A stretch of 64,000 nucleotides of DNA. It comes from Gallaecimonas kandeliae (lineage in GTDB: Bacteria; Pseudomonadota; Gammaproteobacteria; Enterobacterales; Gallaecimonadaceae). Numbering within the stretch: position 1 is the stretch's first letter; every line of letters starts with the position of its first letter. The position numbers and the translations under genes were made by a program. The DNA lies in NCBI RefSeq assembly GCF_030450055.1, contig NZ_CP118480.1, positions 3,037,501 to 3,101,500 on the forward strand, written 5' to 3'. Positions 27,346-35,984 of the stretch are shown here, piece after piece. A model generated the notes under the pieces. It worked only from the letters and a program-made list of their open reading frames with translations. It had not been told where the DNA came from and searched no databases.

Positions 27346-28128
27346 ATGAGCCAGCCCCATCGCGCCGTCTTCCTTTCCGATCTGCACCTCGGCAGCAGGG
27401 ATTGCCAGGCCGACTACCTGGTCGCGCTGCTCCAGGAGCTGCAGGCCGAGACCATCTACCTGCTGGGGGACGTCATCGACCTCTGGGCCATGAGCCGGGG
27501 CAGCCACTGGCCCCACAGCCACTCCCAGGTGCTGTTCGAACTGGAACGCCATGCCCAGGCCGGCACCCGGGTCGTCTATATCCCCGGCAACCATGACGAA
27601 CCACTGCGCCGCTTCTGTGGCCGGGCCTTCGACCGCTTCGAGATGCGGCTGCGCGGCCGCCACCGCCTCAAGGACGGCCGAACCCTGCTGCTGACCCACG
27701 GCGACGAGTTCGACGCCGCCGTCTGCCTGGGCCGCTTCGAAGCCATGGTGGGCGACCTCGGCTACGACCTGCTGATGTGGCTCAACCGCAGCTGCCAGTG
27801 GACCCGTAAGCGCTTCGGCCTGCCCTACTGGTCCCTGGCCGGCTACATCAAGAGCCGTATCGGCAAGGCCCAGGCCGCCATCCACCGCTACCGCCAGGCC
27901 GCCCTCCAGGCAGCCCGCCTTGAGGGCTGCGACGGCATCGTCCTCGGCCACATCCATCAGCCGGCCTTGGAGGAAGTGGAAGGGCTGCTCTACCTCAACA
28001 CCGGCGATTTCGTCGACAGCTGCTCTTTTATCGCCGAGACCAGCGAAGGCCGGCTGGAGCTCATCCACTGGACAGAACAGCGCCAGCTGCTGGCCGCCCG
28101 TGCCGGCCTGGTGGCCAGGGCCGCCTGA
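27346..28128 (+). CDS. plcP: PlcP-like metallophosphoesterase (phospholipid remodelling phospholipase C family)
   Basis: 260-residue calcineurin-like phosphoesterase. Metal-binding motifs are D12-L-H14, G-D42-V-I-D45, G-N82-H83-D84, H118-G-D and G-H202-I-H204. The stretches YIPGNHDEP, LLTHGDEFD, YWSLAGYIK, LGHIHQPA and NTGDFVDSC are those of the PlcP family, which rhizobia and marine bacteria use under phosphate starvation to cleave phosphatidylglycerol and phosphatidylethanolamine to diacylglycerol. Automatic pipelines usually call it UDP-2,3-diacylglucosamine diphosphatase because of its LpxH-like fold. Position before olsF and behind a PHO box supports PlcP. No signal peptide, so it acts at the cytoplasmic face of the membrane. 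Confidence 0.75.
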   Translation: MSQPHRAVFLSDLHLGSRDCQADYLVALLQELQAETIYLLGDVIDLWAMSRGSHWPHSHSQVLFELERHAQAGTRVVYIPGNHDEPLRRFCGRAFDRFEMRLRGRHRLKDGRTLLLTHGDEFDAAVCLGRFEAMVGDLGYDLLMWLNRSCQWTRKRFGLPYWSLAGYIKSRIGKAQAAIHRYRQAALQAARLEGCDGIVLGHIHQPALEEVEGLLYLNTGDFVDSCSFIAETSEGRLELIHWTEQRQLLAARAGLVARAA

Positions 28129-28185
28129 ACGGTCACAAAAGCGTCACCACCCTGTTAGGGAAACGCCACATTGGCTCTCTAGGCT
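28129..28185 (+). promoter_or_regulatory. PhoB-type promoter (PHO box) of olsF
   Basis: Directly after the plcP stop codon there are four half-sites at an 11-bp period: ACGGTCA (28129), AGCGTCA (28140), CCTGTTA (28151) and AACGCCA (28162). An 11-bp gap then leads to the -10 TAGGCT (28180-28185). Layout, spacing and -10 hexamer are the same as in the promoter before plcP. Confidence 0.75.
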
Positions 28186-28213
28186 GTCGGCAGATACGCC
28201 AGAGAGAAAGCCC

Positions 28214-29920
28214 ATGTTCAGCGTCGAAAACGTACTGGAGCGCTATTTCCCCCAGGCCCCCTACAAGAAGGTGCTGACCCCGGTATTGCGCCAACTCCTG
28301 CACGAGAAAGACTTTCAGGAATTCGACAAGGCCTACCCCAACGTCAAGGGCTGGGACTTCGTGGAAGGGGTGCTGGACTACTTCGACTTCGGCTACAGGG
28401 TCGCCGACCGCGAGAAGGAGCGCATTCCCGCTAGCGGCCGGGTGGTGATCATCGCCAACCACCCCATAGGCACCTTGGACGGCCTGGCCCTCCTCAAACT
28501 CATCGGCGAGGTACGCCGCGACGTCAAGGTCGTCGCCAATGCCCTGCTGAGCGAAATAGAGCCCCTGCGCAACCTGCTCTGCCCGGTCAACAACATGGTG
28601 GGCAGCACCCAGAAGGGCCAATACCAGGCCATACGGGAGCACTTGGGCCAGAACGGTGCCGTCATTATCTTCCCCTCCGGCGAGGTCTCCCGGTTGCGCC
28701 CCCAAGGGGTGCGCGACACCCGCTGGCGCTCCGGCTTCCTGCGCCTGGCCCGCCAGACCCAGTCGCCGATACTGCCGATCCGGGTCGAGGCGCGGAACTC
28801 CGCCCTCTTCTACTCCACCTCCATGCTGTACAAGCCCCTGGCCACCACCTTGCTGGTGCAGGAGATGTTCAAGCAGAAGCACAAGCGGCTGCAGATGCAG
28901 GTGGGGGAACTGATCCCCCACAGCCAGCTCGACGGCATCCATGACCTGCCCCTGCGCACCCAGGTCAAACTGTTCAAGAAACACCTCTACCGCCTGGGCA
29001 CCCCCAAGAAGCTGCTGTTCAAGACAGAGAGCGCCATAGCCCAGCGCGAAGACCGCCAGGCACTGCTGGCCGTGCTGCAAGGCTGCCAACTGCTGGGCCA
29101 GACCCCGGACGGCATGCAGATCCACCTCTACCGCTACCAGGACGACTGCCCCCTGATGCGCGAGATCGGCCGGCTGCGGGAAGTCGCCTTCAGGGCCGTC
29201 GGCGAAGGCACAGGCCGGCGCCGCGACACCGACCGCTTCGACCCCCAGTACCTGCATCTGGTGCTCTGGGATCCCAAACGCCTGGAGATCGCCGGGGCCT
29301 ACCGCTTCGCCGACGCCGCCCAACTCGGCCGCGAAGGCCTCTACAGCCAGACCCTCTTCGACTATGGCCCCGAGATGGACACCATCCTGGAGCAAGGCCT
29401 GGAGCTGGGCCGCAGCTTCGTGCAGCCGGCCTACTGGGGCAAGCGGGCCCTGGACTACCTCTGGATGGGCATAGGCGCCTTCCTGGCGGACAACCCCAGG
29501 TACCGTTACCTGTTCGGGCCCGTGTCCCTGTCCGCCAGCCTGCCGCCGGCGGCCCAGGATCTGATGGTCTACTTCTACCGCCTCTACTTCGGCCAGGAGA
29601 GCCTGGGCACCCGCCACCACAGGCCCTATCAGCTGGCCGGCGAGACCCTGCTCGACCTCACCGCCACCTTCAAGGGCGACGACTACAAGCACGACTTCGT
29701 GCTGCTCAAGGACAAGCTGGCCGCCATGGGCGTGGCCGTGCCCACCCTCTACAAGCAGTACGCCGAGCTCTGTGAACCGGGCGGCGTGCGCTTCCTGGAT
29801 TTCGGCACAGACCCTGACTTTGCCAACTGCGTGGACGGCCTGGTACTGGTGGACGTGCAGGCCCTCAAGCCCCAGAAACGCAGCCGCTATATCGACGCCC
29901 ATAAAGCCGGCGAGCAATAA
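28214..29920 (+). CDS. olsF: Bifunctional acyltransferase OlsF, ornithine lipid synthesis
   Basis: 568 residues, two fused enzymes. Residues 1-270 are an O-acyltransferase (OlsA/PlsC type) with the active-site block ANHPIGTLDG (H83, D89), IIFPSGEVSR and PILPIRVEARNS. Residues 290-568 are an OlsB-like N-acyltransferase of the GNAT-hemolysin type (REVAFRAVGEGTGRRRDTDRFD, then HLVLWD and GAYRFADA). This order (OlsA half first, OlsB half second) is that of OlsF from Serratia and other gammaproteobacteria, which makes ornithine lipids by acylating ornithine twice. ATG 28214 has AGAGAAAG upstream. Its own PHO box suggests induction by phosphate limitation. The 3' end is partly duplicated just downstream. 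Confidence 0.87.
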   Translation: MFSVENVLERYFPQAPYKKVLTPVLRQLLHEKDFQEFDKAYPNVKGWDFVEGVLDYFDFGYRVADREKERIPASGRVVIIANHPIGTLDGLALLKLIGEVRRDVKVVANALLSEIEPLRNLLCPVNNMVGSTQKGQYQAIREHLGQNGAVIIFPSGEVSRLRPQGVRDTRWRSGFLRLARQTQSPILPIRVEARNSALFYSTSMLYKPLATTLLVQEMFKQKHKRLQMQVGELIPHSQLDGIHDLPLRTQVKLFKKHLYRLGTPKKLLFKTESAIAQREDRQALLAVLQGCQLLGQTPDGMQIHLYRYQDDCPLMREIGRLREVAFRAVGEGTGRRRDTDRFDPQYLHLVLWDPKRLEIAGAYRFADAAQLGREGLYSQTLFDYGPEMDTILEQGLELGRSFVQPAYWGKRALDYLWMGIGAFLADNPRYRYLFGPVSLSASLPPAAQDLMVYFYRLYFGQESLGTRHHRPYQLAGETLLDLTATFKGDDYKHDFVLLKDKLAAMGVAVPTLYKQYAELCEPGGVRFLDFGTDPDFANCVDGLVLVDVQALKPQKRSRYIDAHKAGEQ

Positions 29921-29923
29921 CAA

Positions 29924-29939
29924 AGCCCCGAGCGGGGCT
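29924..29939 (+). terminator. Short hairpin after olsF
   Basis: AGCCCC-GAGC-GGGGCT stem directly after the stop codon. The following bases (CTCATCAGG) are poor in T, so termination here may be weak. Confidence 0.4.
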
Positions 29940-29953
29940 CTCATCAGGTGCCC

Positions 29954-30073
29954 GGCACAGACCCTGCCGACATGGCCAACTGCGTGGACGGCCTGGTACC
30001 GGTGGATGTGCAGGCCCTCAAGCCCCAGAAGCGCGGCCGCTATATCGACGCCCACAAAGCCGGCGAGCAATAA
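29954..30073 (+). pseudogene. Remnant copy of the olsF C-terminus
   Basis: Encodes, in the same register as olsF, GTDPADMANCVDGLVPVD and then VQALKPQKRGRYIDAHKAGEQ followed by TAA. The real olsF ending is GTDPDFANCVDGLVLVD and VQALKPQKRSRYIDAHKAGEQ. No start codon with a ribosome-binding site and no acyltransferase core is attached (a GTG at 29948 opens about 41 codons only), so this is a gene fragment left by tandem duplication and deletion or by a recombination event. Confidence 0.85.
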
Positions 30074-30103
30074 CAAAGCCCCTTTCGGAGCTATAGAAAC
30101 GAC

Positions 30104-30125
30104 AAGGCCCCTTTCGGGGCCTTTT
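30104..30125. terminator. Terminator between the olsF remnant and dapE
   Basis: AAGGCCCC-TTTC-GGGGCCTT followed by TTT on the plus strand, close to the dapE stop codon on the minus strand. It probably serves the olsF side; a damaged third hairpin of similar sequence lies at about 30073-30093. Confidence 0.75.
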
Positions 30126-30127
30126 TC

Positions 30128-31270
30128 TCAGAGGCTTTCCAGCAACGCCTGGTAGATGTCGATAAGGCGCAGGTACTCGCCCTTCTCCACCCGCTCGTTG
30201 GCCTGGTGGATGCTGGCATTGGGCAGGCCCAGCTCTATCACCTCGCAGCCAAGGGCGCTGAAGAAGCGGCCGTCGGAGGCGCCGCCGGCGGTGGACAGCA
30301 CCGGGAACTGGCCCAGGCCCTTGAACACGGCCCGCTCCACCCGGGTCAGGAAGTTGGGCTGCGCCTCGCCGAACAGGCTGAAATAGGGCTCGCAGGGCCT
30401 GTCCCAATCCAGCTGGAAGTCGAGATCACCTGGCACCAAGGCGCGGATCCGCTGATCGATGGCGTCCTTGCTGGTCTTGTGGGAATAGCGCAGGTTGAAC
30501 CTCAAGGTGGCGCTGGAGGGGGTGACGTTGTCCAGCCAGTCACCGTGTTCCAGGCCTGTGACGTGCAGCACAGTGCCGGGGAAGTCCGGCGCCCCCGAGT
30601 CCCACTCCAGGGCCGCCAGCTGCTGGCCCAGCGCCAGGGCCCGGTGCAGCAGGTTGGCGGTAGGCGGCAGGTAGGCAACGTGCCCGGCCCGGCCGGACAG
30701 GCGCAAAGTGCCGGAAACGGCGCCGCGACGGCCGACACGCAAAGTGTCACCGCTATGGCTGCGGGCCGTTGGCTCCCCCACCAACACCCAGGGCGGCAAC
30801 AACCCCTGGGTCTTGAGGTGCTGGGCCATGACGCGGGAGCCGAATTCCGCCTCCCCTTCCTCGTCCGAGGTCAGCAGCAGCATCAGGCCGGGCAGCTCGT
30901 GGCCGGTAGCCAGGGCCCTTTCCACGGCCACCAAAAAGGCGGCAATGCCGCCTTTCATATCTGCAATGCCCCGGCCGTAGAGGTAGCCACCCAGCTCGCT
31001 GAGCTGGAAAGGGGGGACCTGCCAGTGCTGGCCGGCTGGCACAACGTCGGTGTGGCCCGCGAAGGCCAGGCTGGGCACGCCAGGGCGGCGGGCGATGAGG
31101 TTGTCCACCCCCTGGCAGGGCAGCCTTTCCACGATGAAGCCCAGCTCTTCCAGCCGCTCTGCCAGATAGGGCTGGCAACCGGCATCCAAAGGCGTGACCG
31201 AAGCCTTGCCCAGCAGGGCCTCGAGGTGGACCAGTTCAGGGGCGGCCTGGGGGGCCTTTTGCAGCTTCAT
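30128..31270 (-). CDS. dapE: Succinyl-diaminopimelate desuccinylase DapE
   Basis: Zinc enzyme of lysine and meso-diaminopimelate synthesis. 380 residues, M20 fold. Metal and catalytic motifs: FAGHTDVVPAG (His and Asp), GRGIADMKGG (bridging Asp), TSDEEGEAEFG (catalytic and metal Glu), GEPT, and near the C-terminus STAGGASDGRFF and the last zinc His in NASIHQANE. The family usually has GTSDGRF, so the alanine in GASDGRF is a small change. Stands between olsF and nhaR with no obvious operon partner. Confidence 0.93.
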   Translation of the reverse strand: MKLQKAPQAAPELVHLEALLGKASVTPLDAGCQPYLAERLEELGFIVERLPCQGVDNLIARRPGVPSLAFAGHTDVVPAGQHWQVPPFQLSELGGYLYGRGIADMKGGIAAFLVAVERALATGHELPGLMLLLTSDEEGEAEFGSRVMAQHLKTQGLLPPWVLVGEPTARSHSGDTLRVGRRGAVSGTLRLSGRAGHVAYLPPTANLLHRALALGQQLAALEWDSGAPDFPGTVLHVTGLEHGDWLDNVTPSSATLRFNLRYSHKTSKDAIDQRIRALVPGDLDFQLDWDRPCEPYFSLFGEAQPNFLTRVERAVFKGLGQFPVLSTAGGASDGRFFSALGCEVIELGLPNASIHQANERVEKGEYLRLIDIYQALLESL

Positions 31271-31323
31271 GGGGTCGTCCTGTTGCCAAGCTGCCCCCTA
31301 TTTAGCCAGGCCCCTTTGACAGT

Positions 31324-32223
31324 TTAATGATCGAAGAAGCGGTCGAACTTGAGGGCGCCGAGGTCCAGGTTGCAGAGCCTGGCCACGGCAGGATGCTGGA
31401 TCATCCGCTCGGCGAAGATCACGTAGTAGCGCTCTTTGACGTCCTCTATCTGCCCCAGGCAGTGGACGGCGAAGCGCCGCTCGAATTCTTCGTTGTTCAC
31501 GGCAGGCGCCACGAAGATCTCCTTGCCTACGGCGCCGAAGGCCTGCATCAGGCCGGAGTCGTCGAACTCGCCGCCGATGCTGGGGTTGAGGCCCTGCTCG
31601 TCCAGCCAGTTCTTGAGATCCCGGCCTACCGCCGTCTTGCGGCTGGGCAGCAGCAGGGGGCGCTCTTCCAGGCAGGCAGGGAAAGGCAGCTCCAGCTTGT
31701 CGCCGCAGAAAAAGGCCAGGGGGTAATCGGCGATGGCCCGGGAATGAAGGCCGGGCTCGGCCGCCGAGTCGATGGGGCAGTCCGAGACGATCATGTCCAG
31801 CTTGTGGCTCTTGAGTTCGTCCAGCAGCAGCTCGTGGCGGGACTCGTAGCAGCTCAGGGCCACTTCCATGTCCGGCGGCGAGGCCACCCGCAGCAGCAGC
31901 GCCACCACCCATTTGGACAGGGCGTCCGCCACCCCCACGTCGAAGCGCACCGACTCGTGGCGTTGGTAGTCGAGGATGTCGATAAGCTCATAGGAGAGGT
32001 TGAACATGCGGTCGGCATAGCGGAACACCATGCGCCCCAGCTCTGTGGTGTCCAGGCGGCGACCGCGCTTGGTCAGCAGCGGCCCCATGCGCCCTTCCAG
32101 CAATTTCAGCTGGCCCGAGATGGTCTGGGGGGTCACGCAGAGGGCCTCGGCGGCCGCGGCCAGGGAGCCTTTGCGGACCAGCATCCAAAAGTAATAGAGA
32201 TGGTTGTAGTTAAGATGTGCCAC
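31324..32223 (-). CDS. nhaR: LysR-type transcriptional activator NhaR
   Basis: 299-residue LysR-type regulator that in E. coli activates nhaA in response to sodium. The GTG at 32223 has GAGG six bases upstream and gives [28 protein letters not shown], which aligns with E. coli NhaR. The effector domain is highly similar ([54 protein letters not shown]). A GTG further upstream (32235) is possible but lacks a ribosome-binding site. It overlaps the end of nhaA by 14 bp, so the two are co-transcribed. Confidence 0.94.
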   Translation of the reverse strand: MAHLNYNHLYYFWMLVRKGSLAAAAEALCVTPQTISGQLKLLEGRMGPLLTKRGRRLDTTELGRMVFRYADRMFNLSYELIDILDYQRHESVRFDVGVADALSKWVVALLLRVASPPDMEVALSCYESRHELLLDELKSHKLDMIVSDCPIDSAAEPGLHSRAIADYPLAFFCGDKLELPFPACLEERPLLLPSRKTAVGRDLKNWLDEQGLNPSIGGEFDDSGLMQAFGAVGKEIFVAPAVNNEEFERRFAVHCLGQIEDVKERYYVIFAERMIQHPAVARLCNLDLGALKFDRFFDH

Positions 32224-33412
32224 TGTCGGCCTCACGCTCTTGTGTTGGGACAGCGCCCTTGGCCAGGGCGCCCTTCATCAGCCAATAGCCCAGCAGGGCC
32301 GCAAAGGTGGAACCGGCCAATATCCCCAGCCGCGAGTAGGTGTCGTAACTCAGGTGCTCATGTTGATAGGCCAGGGAAGCGATGAACATGGACATGGTAA
32401 AACCGATGCCACACAGCACCGACAGCGCGAAGAGCTGCCGCCAGCCCGTGCCCTCCGGCAACTTGGCCAGGCCACTCTTGACCGCCAGCCAGGTAGCGCT
32501 GAACACCCCCAAAGGTTTGCCGATGAAAAGCCCCAGCATGATGCCGAGCGGCAGGGGCGCCATCAGGCTACCCAGGCTCAGGCCCTGCAGGGACACACCG
32601 GCATTGGCCAGGGCGAACAGCGGCAAGATCAGCACAGCCGTGTACTCGCCCAGCAGTTTTTCCAGGCGATGGGCCGGCCTGTCACCATCCACCTCCAGGG
32701 GGATGAGGAAGCCGACAATGACCCCCGCCAAGGTGGCATGGACGCCTGACTTGAGCACGCTCACCCAGAGCACGGCCCCCACCAGCAGGTAGGGCAGAAG
32801 GCGGCGGACCTTGAGCAGGTTCAGCAGCGCCAACACCGCTATGGCTGCACCAGCCACCGCCAGGCTGAGGGTAGAGAGATCGCTGGTATAGAAAAGGGCG
32901 ATGATGACGATGACCCCCAGGTCATCGATGATGGCCAGGGCCAGCAGGAAGACCTTCAGCGCCGGCGGCACCCTCCTGCCCAGCAGCGCCAGGACACCCA
33001 AGGCGAAGGCGATATCGGTGGCGGCCGGTATGGCCCAGCCCTGGCGGTTGACGGCGTCACCGCCGTTGAAGGCCAGGAACACCAGGGCCGGCGCCAGCAT
33101 GCCGCCGACGGCGGCGATCACCGGCAGCACCGCCTTGGAGGGGCTGGACAGGGCGCCATGGCGCATCTCGTGCTTGACCTCAAGCCCTATGGTCAGGAAG
33201 AAGATGGCCATGAGGCCGTCGTTGACCCAGGCCAGCCAAGGCTTGTTCACCACCAGGGGACCCGCCTGCACCACCAGGGGCGTGTCCAGCCAAGCCTGGT
33301 AGTAATGGGCCAGGGGGGAGTTGGCCAGCACCATGGCCAGGACGGCCGCCAGGATCAGCAGGGTTCCGCCCCGGGTTTCAGGGGCAAAGAGGGACTTCAG
33401 GGTTTGGGTCAT
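32210..33412 (-). CDS. nhaA: Na+/H+ antiporter NhaA
   Basis: Electrogenic antiporter of the inner membrane, 400 residues from ATG 33412, about 12 membrane segments. The ion-binding pair is D-D in [19 protein letters not shown], the pH-sensor region is [15 protein letters not shown], and [21 protein letters not shown], with the assembly of TM IV, is conserved. An upstream ATG overlaps the AGGAGG that I take as its ribosome-binding site. Found with its activator gene nhaR downstream. Supports a sodium-rich habitat, together with motX. Confidence 0.96.
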   Translation of the reverse strand: MTQTLKSLFAPETRGGTLLILAAVLAMVLANSPLAHYYQAWLDTPLVVQAGPLVVNKPWLAWVNDGLMAIFFLTIGLEVKHEMRHGALSSPSKAVLPVIAAVGGMLAPALVFLAFNGGDAVNRQGWAIPAATDIAFALGVLALLGRRVPPALKVFLLALAIIDDLGVIVIIALFYTSDLSTLSLAVAGAAIAVLALLNLLKVRRLLPYLLVGAVLWVSVLKSGVHATLAGVIVGFLIPLEVDGDRPAHRLEKLLGEYTAVLILPLFALANAGVSLQGLSLGSLMAPLPLGIMLGLFIGKPLGVFSATWLAVKSGLAKLPEGTGWRQLFALSVLCGIGFTMSMFIASLAYQHEHLSYDTYSRLGILAGSTFAALLGYWLMKGALAKGAVPTQEREADSGTS

Positions 33413-33526
33413 CAGCGGCGTTATCCTCCTGGCAGCATCCAATCAGGCCAGACTAAGGCAGAATTTTATAAAGAAAAATACCTTTATCCCACCTTAAACA
33501 TCAGAAATAGCCGAAGTGTAGTCCCA

Positions 33527-33551
33527 AAAAGAAAGCCGCGCTGGGCGGCTT
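33527..33551 (-). terminator. Terminator of the lgt-thyA unit
   Basis: On the minus strand GAAAGCCGCC pairs with GCGGCTTTC around a short loop, followed by TTTTT. It lies immediately after the thyA stop. Confidence 0.85.
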
Positions 33552-33554
33552 TCT

Positions 33555-34349
33555 TCAGATGGCCACGGGGGCCTTGATATGGGGGTGGGGATCGTAGCCC
33601 TCTATGGCAAAGTCCTCGAAGCGGTAGTCGAAGAGGCTGTCCGGCTTGCGTCCTATCACCAGCTTGGGCAGAGCCCTGGGCTCGCGGGTCAGCTGCAGCC
33701 TGGCCTGCTCCAGGTGGTTGCTGTAGAGGTGCACGTCGCCGCCGGTCCAGACGAAGTCGCCCACTTCCAGGCCCAACTGCTGGGCCACCATGTGGGTCAG
33801 CAGGGCGTAGCTGGCGATGTTGAAGGGCAGCCCCAGGAAGACGTCGCAGCTGCGCTGGTACAGCTGGCAGGACAGCTTGCCGCCCGCCACGTAGAACTGG
33901 AAGAAGGCATGGCAGGGGGCCAGGGCCATCTTGTCCAGCTCTCCCACGTTCCAGGCGGAAACGATGAGGCGGCGCGAATCGGGATTGCTGCGAAGCTGCT
34001 CCATGACCTGGCTGAGCTGGTCGATATGGCGGCCGTCGGCACTGGGCCAACTGCGCCACTGGGCACCGTAGACGGGCCCCAGGTCGCCGTTTTCGTCCGC
34101 CCATTCGTCCCAGATGGAAACGCCCTGCTCCTTGAGGTAAGCGATGTTGGTGTCCCCTTTGAGGAACCACAGCAGCTCAACGATGATGGAGCGCAGGTGG
34201 CACTTCTTGGTAGTCACCAGGGGGAAGCCCTCCTGGAGGTTGAAGCGCATCTGGTGGCCGAAAATGGACAGGGTGCCGGTACCGGTGCGGTCCTCTTTCT
34301 CGGCCCCCTCGTCGAGGATCTTCTGCATCAGGTCGAGATAGGCCTTCAT
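33555..34349 (-). CDS. thyA: Thymidylate synthase ThyA
   Basis: 264 residues, the same length as E. coli ThyA. Makes dTMP from dUMP with methylene-tetrahydrofolate. The catalytic cysteine is in [12 protein letters not shown], phosphate-binding arginines in RRLIVSAWN and [12 protein letters not shown], and the C-terminal segment ends in APVAI as in E. coli. The ATG overlaps the lgt stop by 4 bp, the usual lgt-thyA pairing. Confidence 0.98.
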   Translation of the reverse strand: MKAYLDLMQKILDEGAEKEDRTGTGTLSIFGHQMRFNLQEGFPLVTTKKCHLRSIIVELLWFLKGDTNIAYLKEQGVSIWDEWADENGDLGPVYGAQWRSWPSADGRHIDQLSQVMEQLRSNPDSRRLIVSAWNVGELDKMALAPCHAFFQFYVAGGKLSCQLYQRSCDVFLGLPFNIASYALLTHMVAQQLGLEVGDFVWTGGDVHLYSNHLEQARLQLTREPRALPKLVIGRKPDSLFDYRFEDFAIEGYDPHPHIKAPVAI

Positions 34350-35140
34350 GCCTTGCCCCCCTTCTTGGCACTCCAGATCAGCATGGCGATACCGGCCAGT
34401 ATCATCGGCAGGGACAGCACCTGGCCCATGGTGATGAAGCCGCCCAGTTCGCCCAGCTGTGGGTCCGGCTCACGTACGAACTCCACCAGGGAACGGAAGC
34501 AGCCGTAGAGCAACAGGAAGAGGCCGGAGATGCTGCCACGGTTGCGCGGCTTGGCGGAGTAGAACCAGAGGATAAGGAAGAGCACCAGGCCTTCCAGGGT
34601 CGCCTCGTAAAGCTGGCTGGGGTGGCGCGGTATAGGACCGCCGGTGGGGAAGATCATGCCCCAGGGCAGGTCAGTGGGGCGGCCCCACAGCTCGCCGTTG
34701 ATGAAGTTGCCAAGGCGGCCCATGCCGAGGCCGATGGGGACCAGGGGGGCCACGAAGTCACCTATGGTCAGGAAGGTGCGTTTGGTCTTCTTGGCGAAAT
34801 AGGCCATGGCGGTGATCACCCCCATCAGGCCGCCGTGGAAGGACATGCCGCCTTGGTCCACCCGGAACAGGTAGAGAGGGTTGGCCTGGAAAAGATCGAA
34901 GTGGTAGAAGATGACGTAGCCGATGCGGCCCCCGATCACCACCCCCAGGAAGCCGTAGAAGAGCAGGTCGCTCACTTCCTGGCGGGTCCAGCCGGAACCC
35001 GGCTTGTCGGCGCGGCGGTTGGCCAGGTACAGGGCCGCAAAGAAACCGATGAGGTACATCAGGCCATACCAACGCACGGCCAGGGGGCCGAGGTGGACGA
35101 TCACCGGATCGAAATTGGGAAAATGCAAAGGTGTGGACAT
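34346..35140 (-). CDS. lgt: Prolipoprotein diacylglyceryl transferase Lgt
   Basis: Adds diacylglycerol from phosphatidylglycerol to the lipobox cysteine of prolipoproteins, the step before LspA. 264 residues with seven membrane segments. The Lgt signature [16 protein letters not shown], the HGGL motif in [10 protein letters not shown] and the R-x-x-Q-region [11 protein letters not shown] are present. Its upstream neighbour is a TSUP permease 8 bp away, so the three genes (TSUP-lgt-thyA) may share a transcript. Confidence 0.97.
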   Translation of the reverse strand: MSTPLHFPNFDPVIVHLGPLAVRWYGLMYLIGFFAALYLANRRADKPGSGWTRQEVSDLLFYGFLGVVIGGRIGYVIFYHFDLFQANPLYLFRVDQGGMSFHGGLMGVITAMAYFAKKTKRTFLTIGDFVAPLVPIGLGMGRLGNFINGELWGRPTDLPWGMIFPTGGPIPRHPSQLYEATLEGLVLFLILWFYSAKPRNRGSISGLFLLLYGCFRSLVEFVREPDPQLGELGGFITMGQVLSLPMILAGIAMLIWSAKKGGKA

Positions 35141-35148
35141 AACACTTC

Positions 35149-35958
35149 CTAGTTAAACAACATATCCAGCCCCACCAGCACCAGCAGGACGGCAAAACCC
35201 ATTTTTATCTTGTGGGCCGGCACCTTGTGCAGCAGCTTGACCCCTTGCGGTGCCATGAAGAAGGCGCCAGGCAGCAGGGCCAGCAGCGCCGGCAGGTAGA
35301 GGAAACCCAGGCTGCCGGCCGGCAGCCCCTGTTGATGCAGGCCGCTGACGGCGTAGGACAGGGTGCCGGACACCGCCACCGCCAGGGTGCAGGTGGCGGC
35401 AGAGGCCACGGCCTGGGTCATGGCCATGCCGGCAAAGCTCAGCATGGGCACCACCAGGGCCCCGCCCCCTATGCCCAGCATGGAGGCCAGGGATCCCAGG
35501 GCCACGTTGATACCCCCCAGGGCCGGAGCCGAGATGCGCAACTGGCCGTCCCCCTGGGCGCGGCCCTTCTGGGCCAGCATCCGCCAGGCGGAGAAGAACA
35601 GGAAAGTCGCGAAGAGTCGCTTGAGCCAGAGGCCGCTCATCAGGGCCGCCAACTGGGCCCCCAGCAGACCGCCGAGGATCATGCCGGCCACCAGCCAGCG
35701 GGCCTGCTGCCAGGGCACTGAGCCTCGGCTATGATGGGCCCGGACCGAGGAGGCGCCTGTTACGCAGATGGTGGCCAGGGAGGTGGCCAGGGCCATGGGC
35801 ATCACCAACTCGTGGTGTATCCCCATCTTCGGCAGCAGCCAGGCCAGGGTCGGCACTATCACCAGGCCGCCGCCTATGCCCAGCAGGCCGGACAAGAGGC
35901 CGGCAAAAGCACCCACCACCAGGCAAATCCCTATGACCAACAGCAAGAGCGCCTCCAC
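35149..35958 (-). CDS. TSUP-family permease (TauE/SafE)
   Basis: 269 residues with about eight hydrophobic segments in two homologous halves. The first has [24 protein letters not shown], the second [23 protein letters not shown], both carrying the GIGGG-x3-VP signature of the TauE/SafE (TSUP) family. Members export sulfite, sulfoacetate or similar organic anions; the substrate here cannot be read from sequence. Gene order ptsP-TSUP-lgt-thyA is common in gammaproteobacteria. Confidence 0.88.
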   Translation of the reverse strand: MEALLLLVIGICLVVGAFAGLLSGLLGIGGGLVIVPTLAWLLPKMGIHHELVMPMALATSLATICVTGASSVRAHHSRGSVPWQQARWLVAGMILGGLLGAQLAALMSGLWLKRLFATFLFFSAWRMLAQKGRAQGDGQLRISAPALGGINVALGSLASMLGIGGGALVVPMLSFAGMAMTQAVASAATCTLAVAVSGTLSYAVSGLHQQGLPAGSLGFLYLPALLALLPGAFFMAPQGVKLLHKVPAHKIKMGFAVLLVLVGLDMLFN

Positions 35959-35984
35959 CTGGATACAAAAAAAGCCATGTTAAC

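Larger units (their letters stand above)
29804..30082 (+). repeat. Imperfect direct repeat of the olsF 3' end
   Basis: Unit 1 is 29804-29929 (end of olsF, its stop codon and the first part of its hairpin); unit 2 is 29954-30082. The two differ by scattered, mainly silent or conservative base changes and one 3-bp in-frame insertion near the start of unit 2. The unit offset is 150-153 bp. Confidence 0.9.

Noticed and set aside
27346-28128. Assignment as LpxH (lipid A synthesis)
   Set aside because: The motif set (YWSLAGYIK, NTGDFVDSC), the PHO box and the olsF neighbour fit PlcP better. A test against verified LpxH and PlcP sequences is needed for a final decision.
29948-30073. Small gene starting at GTG 29948
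   Set aside because: The reading frame is only the duplicated olsF tail; it lacks a ribosome-binding site and a promoter of its own.
28133-30076. Open frame of 647 codons antisense to olsF
   Set aside because: Low-complexity Val/Gly/His/Gln composition typical of antisense frames, and it crosses the olsF stop, hairpin and duplicated segment. The sense strand has clear acyltransferase motifs and a PHO box.
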